From contig NC_049983.1 in the NCBI RefSeq assembly GCF_000003815.2, positions 6,505,016-6,569,015 of the forward strand: 64,000 bases of DNA, read 5' to 3'. Below the pieces are notes generated by a model. That model ran no database searches and was not told the origin of the DNA. It was given only the letters and a program-made list of their open reading frames with translations. This document shows, piece by piece, positions 58,581 through 64,000 of the stretch. Numbering within the stretch: the stretch's first letter is position 1; each line of letters begins with the position of its first letter. Both the position numbers and the translations under genes were made by a program. The DNA comes from Branchiostoma floridae. Lineage: Eukaryota; Chordata; Leptocardii; Amphioxiformes; Branchiostomatidae.

Positions 58581-61500
58581 AACACACACACATACACTTT
58601 CTGTATCCCAATCCCTCTCACTCTCTCTCCCTCCACATTCTACTTTACCTGTGGCATGTCTAGTGTTGTCTTATCCGTCATGGCGTTTCCACCCCACTCT
58701 CTCTCTCCCTCTCTCCTCTTCTTCCCCTCTCTTTTTCTCATCTCTCTCTCCCTCCACATACTATTTTTACCTGTGGCATGTCGCGTTTTGTGACTATGTA
58801 CATGTAACAGGAACTCTCGTGCTCTTGGATATCGGTATTTTTCTCACTTGAAACTCCACCAGTATTTCCTTACCTGCGGCATGTCTAGTTTAGTGATCTC
58901 CGTCATGTGCTCGGGTCTCCAGTATGGGATGGAGACCATGTAACAGGAACACTCGTGCTCGTGGATATGCACCTCCCGTCCGTCCTGGTTCACTCCCAGG
59001 ATCACCTGTACACAACAGAGAGAAGTCGAAACGATGCAGTGTGCTAGTTCTTCTTTATCCGTGGGGTAACCTATATCCATTGTAATAAACAGGGTAGCAA
59101 GGGATATCAAGACCACTAACAGTGGTTTCAAACTGTAATACTTTGAAAAATTTGCAACTTGATATCCCTGAATACCCTGTATTTAAATGCTACAGATATA
59201 GGTTACCCACAACAGATATAGGTTACCCCGGATAAAGGTCAACTAGAGTTGGAAGCAGTCACATACGACGTGCGGTTTGTTTTACCGGTTTTCAGTGAAG
59301 CAATGACATATTAAACCGGCGTCTGTTGTTATCCTAGTGTCTAGGGCACAGTATTCACAGCGCTACTGTGTGGCACCTGTCCCCGCGCGCTACTACCAGG
59401 TGGTCAATTAACTCAATTTAACAGGATAACCAATCAGGGGAGTTATGCAAATGAGCGCAAATGCTAATGAGGGTAGGGGACCGCTAGTTTCTGGGCCAAA
59501 TACCCTGCAGGTGCGCACACGAGCCCACTTGTTTCATGTCAACAATCGCACTTTGTGGAATTTCTTTTTCATATTTTTTTTGATAATTCAAAAGAACGTT
59601 TTTTTCCAGGTCTGACTTTATTAACCATTTTCAACCCCAATTTGCTCCGTAGTCGACCTCTATAATGTCACACTTGAATTGATAGATGAAGGGTGGATAG
59701 TCATTTTTTTCTAAAAGTAGAATAGATTTTAAGAAATAAAAGTTTACCCGTTTTCCCCAGTGGTCCAGTTTAGAGTCCAGCCCGTGGATGTACACAATGT
59801 CGTTCTCCTCTAACGTGCCGTACTCGTCACTGGACAGGAAGTTATCGATGGACCGTACTATCTCCGGGAGGGGGTCGCACTCGAACAGGGGACCGGCACC
59901 GAGAAACAACTTGTCGTCGTGTCGGGGGTCTATGGAAGGACACAGACACAGAAGAAAAGGAAATTCTATTTTTTTTGTACAATTTTAAGCCCTTTTCACA
60001 CAGAGCCGACCATGGCCTCCCTACCTTCTCCCTGGTTGGGAGTTGAGCCCATGACCATGGCCTCCCGATCTTCTCTAGACTATGTTTGGGTGGTGGTTTC
60101 AAATTGCAATATTTTCAAAATATTGGCCTTAGATATCGATAGCTGCAAAAGGAAGATAACAAGCAAACACTCGAATCCACGTGTGGTCTTCTTATGACGA
60201 TTGCGATAGTCTTACTACTACTAGTAACTACAGTTGACTGCGAATGACTTGTACAACCATGTATACTTGTCTCGGACGTTAAGTTGCGTTGGCGTTTCTT
60301 AACAAAAGGGTCACATGGGTTCAATCAAGTAGCTTTTATTTGTATGTATACTCCCTCTTATAATTCACTGACTTTAAGAGACCCCCATTCGACCCTCGTA
60401 AACAACGAGGCGGACGTCATCCACTGTCCAAGTAGAGGTATCCTGTTTTTGGTCCCGGCTTGTTTTGAACGTCTTTTTAGGCGTTTTATTGACCTTTCCA
60501 TTTTGTCAGGTTGTCTTTTTTCTTTTGAATGGCGAGCAAAATAAAACCTGACAAGATAGAAATCCCGGTAAAACACACAAAAAGACTCCCAACAGAATTT
60601 GGAGCCTAACCTCTGTTTGGAGAGATATCATCAAGAGAGGTGCGTTTTGAAATGGTATCTCACTGGACTGCGTCACGTTGGCTTTGTTACCCATGACTTT
60701 ATAATGGGAAACGTATGAGAAAATACAATAAATAATACCTAAAGCGTAAAAAGTGCTTTTCATCGATAAAATTTGCTGAGAACCCTTTCAAATAACTCGA
60801 CCGCAGCGAGGTCAACGTGCCACAACCTTCACTAGTGAGGTCATCGACACAAACACTACGTAAACGAAACACCGAAGACGTCGAACCGGCCAATTATCAA
60901 AGACGCATTAAATCTCTTTCTCACATTGCACCTAGCTTCAGGCGAAAGTGAAAGCAATTCGCAAGAACCTGCCATACATTTCACAGCCGTTTAATACCGT
61001 GTGAAAGTTCCTTTACCACAGTCAAAACGACATTAGCATGTGTGCACATTCTTTTATACAACATTGTTTAGAAAGGTAGCAAAACCCACGCACAGAACAA
61101 AAGGCAGTAAATTCCAATAGGGCAAGGTGGGCTATAGGGTGTCACTTTTTATGTGAGAGCCAAAGGGATCCATTTCCAAGCAGACGTACGCGTTTTTTGT
61201 TGTTGACTTCAGTCGGACGCTTTTTAGCTCTCCTTTGAACGTCTTGGAAATGGCAACATTAGTTATGTTTTGACTGGCAATGTTGTCAAACGTACAGTTC
61301 CTACTACTCTCCAAGCAGAGGTTAGGATCGGACTGTTTTGTCTTTTCATGCGTTTTATAGCTTTCTATGTTGTTTCATTTCTTCACGTCAAAACGGAATG
61401 ATATAGAAAGCTCGACAGAAAAGCACTTAGAGACTCGTCAAGACAATATCCGGAGCCGAACCTCTGCATGGGGAGTAACTGCACCAGCCAAACGACGCTT

Positions 61501-62337
61501 GTGGGTTCAAAAGATTGCGCTAGGCCAGCCTATGCTATTGGTATGGTAACGTTGGTAAGTACACGTCCTAAGATGTTACACATGCCGGTACAAACAGTGT
61601 CAAGAGTCCAAAGTTCTATTAGCGTTGTTTGTATGTAAACTTTGGTATCGATAAGCCACGCGGAAACTATACTGATTTTTGATACCTCCATATGTCTTAG
61701 ATTCTTCTCTGCTGTCTTAGAACACGATTTTCTGTTCCACTCATTTCAAACTGACGTTGACACAAAAACAACCACACGGGTCATTAACAAAATAACAAAG
61801 ACTCACGTTCAAATTTGCGTCTGTCAGGCAACATATAACGTTAACAACAACGTTGTACAAAGATTCAGAACTAGCTGGAAGGGAAAAGAATTTTTTTTAA
61901 GTGTAGAAAGTATATAAAAGTTTGCACGTTGGAATTGATGGAGAGAAACGTAAGGCAAGCACAACATTAATGATTGAGTGTATGTATGTATGTCTACCTT
62001 TCGAACACACAAACATTTCTACTCTGTTCTTCCTTTTGCGACCATGCAAAGGGGAAAGACAACTGGTAATAATATAATCATATTTACCTCTTGGAAGCCT
62101 CTCGAAAAGTTGCTGACAGTGGAGAGGAATGTAGAACTCTGCACCAGTCTCCTGGTCTTGCGTGTGAATCTTCGTAACTTCTCGAACGAAATGGACGGTC
62201 AGAATTTCCCCCTTTCGTAGCTCAACCCCCGACCCCATAGTCTGGTACTCCCCCGACCCCACGGGAAGAAAGTCTTCTTCTAACTTCACCACGGTGGGGA
62301 GAGAATCCCTTGGAAGCTCGTTGAGAGAGAGAGTCAT
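49615..62337 (-). CDS. CABIT and SAM domain adaptor, THEMIS/GAREM-like
   Basis: Eleven minus-strand exons join in phase to 611 residues: 62337-62088, 59929-59748, 59005-58874, 58093-57948, 57230-57052, 56633-56439, 55872-55656, 55332-55254, 55127-55068, 50632-50426, 49803-49615. Residues 1-295 look like one CABIT domain (LNELPRDSLPTVVKL; FYIPLHCQQLF near 75; HECSCYMVSIPYW near 162). Two coiled-coil stretches (298-333; 435-510) flank a proline-rich piece with PPPRPPKPK (about 350-358), the Grb2-SH3-binding motif seen in THEMIS. A Lys-rich region spans 375-415. Candidate phosphotyrosines: EYDDVP 277, EYEDV 429, VYDEL 436, AYDTV 512, HYDLP 532. Residues 550-605 are a SAM domain (VVQLLSELNLQQYKKTF, IDGELLSGLDEDM, LGMSRLHALRLLKKV). 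Family knowledge: cytoplasmic adaptors in receptor tyrosine kinase or antigen-receptor signalling. A 5' noncoding exon is possible. Confidence 0.85.
50882..51090 (+). mobile_element. SINE-1 copy in intron 9 of the CABIT-SAM gene
   Basis: GATGTCCCTGTGGCTCAACT, then GGTAGAGGCCTAACAGTTGA, with the tail CTGATACAGAAACAGCAAGG-AAACTTGCTGA as in the 8125-8400 copy. Confidence 0.6.
51435..51606 (+). repeat. Direct repeat, copy 1, upstream of the kelch gene
   Basis: CCATCTCAGGCTATTGTGAC, CAGTCACGAATCAAACGTTA, CATGAACAACACTCA, CCAGAGCTACGT and TTGACCAGTTC also occur in order at 53083-53238. This copy covers the probable promoter and 5' leader of the BTB-kelch gene. Confidence 0.85.
51732..54639 (+). 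CDS. BTB-BACK-kelch protein with a one-base frameshift in exon 2
   Basis: Exon 1 is 51732-52652 (307 codons) and exon 2 is 53408 to about 54639. The ATG in GAAAACATGG starts MDNPASKHAKF; an upstream frame extension has no ATG. A BTB domain (about 46-150: DVTIRVGGRAFPQSRSVLSK, SPYFQAMFASNLRES) and a BACK domain (about 150-255: CLGIWQVGKRHAALHLEFEA) precede kelch-type blades (HVMFQYDHVDGTWFPRAPIP, RLYAMGKLGGIEVYNPDLDA, KLMVFSGG). Such proteins usually recruit substrates to Cullin-3 E3 ligases. At 53870-53872 the frame meets TGA (53876-53878), giving 463 residues. Kelch-like sequence (YLTGKAHAQDP, then DHVLFVVDGELYVMYRR) continues at once in another frame to TGA at 54637-54639, so one base is missing relative to an intact gene. 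The tail is acidic, Ser/Thr-rich. The gene lies wholly in intron 9 of the opposite-strand CABIT-SAM gene. Confidence 0.85.
52667..52870. mobile_element. Family C MITE, about 204 bp, just after the kelch exon 1 donor
   Basis: CGCTAGTTCACCTTTACCGC then GGGGTAACCTATATCCG faces CGGATATAGGTTACTCTGCG then GATAAAGGTTCAGTAGC. It starts 15 bp after the splice donor at 52653, so the donor context and intron start are transposon-adjacent. Confidence 0.8.
53083..53238 (+). repeat. Direct repeat, copy 2, in the kelch gene intron
   Basis: About 155 bp matching 51435-51606 at most positions. It ends 170 bp before exon 2 and may carry a second promoter or leader. Confidence 0.85.
54640..55060. other. Downstream of the kelch gene, nothing recognised
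   Basis: AT-rich, likely 3' UTR of the kelch gene and intron 9 of the CABIT-SAM gene. I see no clear polyadenylation signal before the AATAAA at about 55131, which overlaps the acceptor region of CABIT-SAM exon 9. Confidence 0.35.
56015..56350 (+). mobile_element. SINE-2 copy, head partial, in CABIT-SAM intron 6
   Basis: GGTTCTGGGTTCGAATACC (B box), AAAATGAGTCCCTAACTTCG, GGAGGTCCCGTGTTTGAGG and TTCTTCCCGTTGTGAGTGGA. A stretch of AATCA/CAATCA words at 56135-56245 interrupts it. Confidence 0.6.
57600..57830 (-). mobile_element. SINE-2 copy, minus strand, in CABIT-SAM intron 4
   Basis: On the minus strand GGATCGAATCCCCAACATGT (B-box-like) precedes TGTGCCCTTGGGAAAGGCAC and CTGACTTCGGTTGGGGAGAT. 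Confidence 0.65.
58385..58640. repeat. CT-rich microsatellite with CACACA
   Basis: Long CTCTCC/CCTCTC tract with C11 near 58535 and pure CT at 58545-58577, then CACACACA. A second CT tract is at 58695-58755. Open frames here are artefacts. Confidence 0.9.
58643..58690 (-). pseudogene. Decayed copy of the 3' end of CABIT-SAM exon 3
   Basis: TTACCTGTGGCATGTCTAGT, then ATCCGTCATGGCG, parallels the exon 3 end and donor at 58870-58910 (TTACCTGCGGCATGTCTAGT, then CTCCGTCATGTGC). The donor is kept, the rest is lost in CT repeat. Confidence 0.65.
58768..58850 (-). pseudogene. Second decayed copy of CABIT-SAM exon 3
   Basis: TTACCTGTGGCATGTC, then ATGTAACAGGAACTCTCGTG and CTCTTGGATAT, matches exon 3 at 58870-58885 and 58935-58970 (ATGTAACAGGAACACTCGTG). 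The middle of the exon is deleted. It sits about 25 bp downstream of the real exon 3 donor. Confidence 0.7.
59040..59249. mobile_element. Family C MITE, 34 bp upstream of CABIT-SAM exon 3
   Basis: GCTAGTTCTTCTTTATCCGT then GGGGTAACCTATATCC faces GGATATAGGTTACC-type words repeated twice (59205, 59215) and CCCCGGATAAAGGTCAACTAG. The exon 3 acceptor is at 59006-59007, so branch-point sequence may come from or abut the element. Confidence 0.75.
59250..59740. other. Intron sequence, nothing recognised
   Basis: Unique-looking sequence in CABIT-SAM intron 2 with no clear repeat or regulatory match. Confidence 0.3.
60426..60624. mobile_element. Family A MITE, about 200 bp
   Basis: TCCAAGTAGAGGTATCCTG at the left and GGAGCCTAACCTCTGTTTGG at the right; interior palindromic words GGCGTTTTATTGACCTTTCC and GATAGAAATCCCGGTAAAAC. 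In CABIT-SAM intron 1. Confidence 0.7.
61308..61477. mobile_element. Family A MITE, 170 bp
   Basis: TACTCTCCAAGCAGAGGTTA (from 61304) and CGAACCTCTGCATGGGGAGT; inner ATAGCTTTCTATGTTGTTTC faces GAATGATATAGAAAGCTC. In CABIT-SAM intron 1. Confidence 0.75.
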
Positions 62338-62589
62338 AGTTTTTTTGTTGTTGTTGTCTACATTCTAAGGAGCGAAACGATTACAAACTTCCCACGGTGT
62401 AACTCTATACTAACGTTTATGTCCAGGTGAACTTCCGTGTTGTAAGTTGTCAATCCCAGCATGCTTAGGGGCGGCTACTGTGACCACGCCCCCCTGAACT
62501 GTGGTAACCTTTAATATCTCAAAGCAGATATTTGACTGTTTTTGTGCCTTTTTATCTTCGTCAAAGTTATGTGTGGCAGCGTGTGTGTG

Positions 62590-62770
62590 TATCTGAACAC
62601 GATACCTCAATGTTTGGATGAATTGTCTTGATATTTAGTATGTGGGTATGTCTTTATGATGCATTGAAATGAAATCTGAGCCTTCTAGTGGCTTTCTACT
62701 GTACTGCAGAGGAAGTTTTGATATGTTGTGTTATGGATAAGCTATGGCCATGATTTTTTTGGATGGCAGA
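62590..62770. repeat. Dispersed repeat, 13.9 kb family
   Basis: TCTTGATATTTAGTATGTGG, GTACTGCAGAGGAAGTTTTG and GGATGGCAGATGCC match the family. It may lie in the 5' flank of the CABIT-SAM gene. Confidence 0.5.
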
Positions 62771-62848
62771 TGCCCTTGTTCTGCATGTGTATGTATGTAT
62801 CTATATTGAGATCTATACATTGTGACTGGAAGTTTGAATTTTTTCCAG

Positions 62849-63317
62849 TTAGGCCATGTTGATTTGATTATATGGATGACATCCTCCGGGAACTCCAAAA
62901 CTGATGCGAGCGAGCGAATAAAAAAAAAGTTTGGCCAAAAAAAAAAAGTTGCCTTCAGTATGAAATCAAAGTGGCCAGGAAGGTTGAACATATGACTAAG
63001 CACACATAGTATGGCATATCATGATCCTCTGGACCTGAATTTTCTGTACTGGTACCTCCCCCAACCAACAATTGATTTTTTTCTTTCCGTCCTTTCACAT
63101 CTTATTCTTTGACTTTAGATTCATTTTGGCATTCTATATATGGCATTAGTTATCTGTTTTCTGATACTTTTTTTTCAATCTACGGAATATTTGTGCTCAT
63201 TTTACAGCTGCTTTGCACAATTTATTGTGTGGTCGAAAATTTTTTATTTTTTTTGGAAATGGCCGAAAATTGGTGCGAGCGCGGATGTCATCCATATAAT
63301 CAAATCAACGTGGCCTT
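62849..63317. mobile_element. Family B MITE, 469 bp, best TIRs
   Basis: TTAGGCCATGTTGATTTGAT then TATATGGATGACATCC faces GGATGTCATCCATATAATCA then AATCAACGTGGCCTTA: about 35 bp with one mismatch. No transposase. Confidence 0.85.
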
Positions 63318-63478
63318 ACCTGTTATGTTACATGTCTATATCTAAGTCCAAACACATAGCTCTCTCAGGTCACTTGTGGCACACTTTTGCATTAGGTGCT
63401 TTCTTGTACTTGTAGTTATGTGTCTTTCTCTCTCTGTATTTAAGTTTAGATTTTCATGCTCTCACATCCTCAATGCAG

Positions 63479-63594
63479 GTTTGGCAATCCTGCCAGTGAG
63501 AAAAGACCTTCTCCACTATCAACTGGAAACATCTGCAGGAAAGACTCTCCACAAGCTATTTTTAAAAGTATTGTTTATTCAAAGTTACACAAAA
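63479..63594 (+). CDS. Possible last coding exon of an unknown plus-strand gene
   Basis: After an acceptor-like CATCCTCAATGCAG at 63478, a frame reads GLAILPVRKDLLHYQLETSA then GKTLHKLFLKVLFIQSYTK and stops at TGA 63594. No domain and no upstream exon found; may be chance. Confidence 0.15.
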
Positions 63595-64000
63595 TGATGG
63601 GAAGTACATAGCTATATATATATATTCACTTGGGGGTATCTAAATCTAAAAGAGTGACGAGAACATCATGTTTTCATGGAGTAAAATACTATCCAAACGA
63701 AAACACCCCTACCCTGTCAAATAATAGCCCAGTCCGAAGACCCTATCACATTCAGTTGCTACTCTTTCTGGACTGTGCCATTATCTTTGAAGGGTGGGCG
63801 AGCTCATTCCTCGAAGAAAACCTGTCATTTACAAAACATTTGTCTGTCCAACGACATGTGGCCGTGTATCACTCTTAAGACTTTGAACAGACCCTTAAGA
63901 AATGGGCTCCGTTTCAACATAACAACCATATTCCCCTACCTATTGTTGTGAAGTTTTGACGAGGATACGTTCAACACAAGCACACCACAAAACTACCAAG

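Noticed and set aside
58282..58851. 189-codon Ser/Leu/Pro-rich open frame
   Set aside because: CT microsatellite plus decayed exon 3 copies of the opposite-strand gene.
1..64000. CRISPR array or prokaryotic operon
   Set aside because: Tandem repeats here have long, diverging units without unique regular spacers, and the genes are spliced.

Overview
The window looks like nuclear DNA of an invertebrate chordate, most probably an amphioxus (Branchiostoma). This rests on a 13-exon IDH3G gene of exactly the vertebrate length (393 residues), a THEMIS/GAREM-type signalling gene, very dense short inverted-repeat transposons (MITEs), tRNA-derived SINEs and the recurring palindrome TACATGTA. The species call is inference. 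No bacterial, organellar or viral genes were seen.

Gene layout: (1) 2034-17843, plus strand: IDH3G, gamma subunit of mitochondrial NAD isocitrate dehydrogenase, 13 exons assembled with consistent phases. (2) 33977-44297, plus strand: a two-exon gene for a small secreted EF-hand protein of 155 residues, which I do not recognise. (3) 46026-46614, minus strand: two tandem, broken copies of a vasa/DDX4-like DEAD-box helicase exon. (4) 49615-62337, minus strand: an 11-exon gene for a 611-residue CABIT / proline-rich / coiled-coil / SAM protein that combines features of THEMIS and GAREM. (5) 51732-54639, plus strand: a two-exon BTB-BACK-kelch gene lying antisense inside intron 9 of gene 4, with a one-base frameshift in its kelch region. 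Weak exon candidates lie at 248-380, 1284-1808, 20891-21384, 33064-33409 and 63479-63594.

The rest is mainly repeats. I group them by terminal inverted repeat (TIR) as follows. Family A: TACTCTCCAAGCAGAGGTT, TA-flanked. Family B: TTAGGCCATGTTGATTTGAT. Family C: GGGGTAACCTATATCCG. Family D: TAGCCTCTACCAGG. Family E: CTCCTTCGCAGACTTCTA. Family F: GGGTTCACACGG. Family G: AAGGTGGTATCTCACTG. Family H: CCAAACCGGGGCCCGGCCGG. There is also a hAT-like CAGGGCTCGAAATACC element. Two tRNA-derived SINE families are present. SINE-1 has a head like TAGCTCAACTGGTAGCAG; SINE-2 has a body with CCCTTGGGAAAGGCAC. Several local tandem arrays lie between 38 and 47 kb. A 183-bp near-perfect foldback lies at 32433-32615.

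The genes do not form one pathway. IDH3G is a TCA-cycle gene; its intron 12 and 3' flank carry nuclear-receptor-type sites, including a perfect DR1. The most interesting locus is the THEMIS/GAREM-like gene with its antisense nested kelch gene and decayed internal exon copies.
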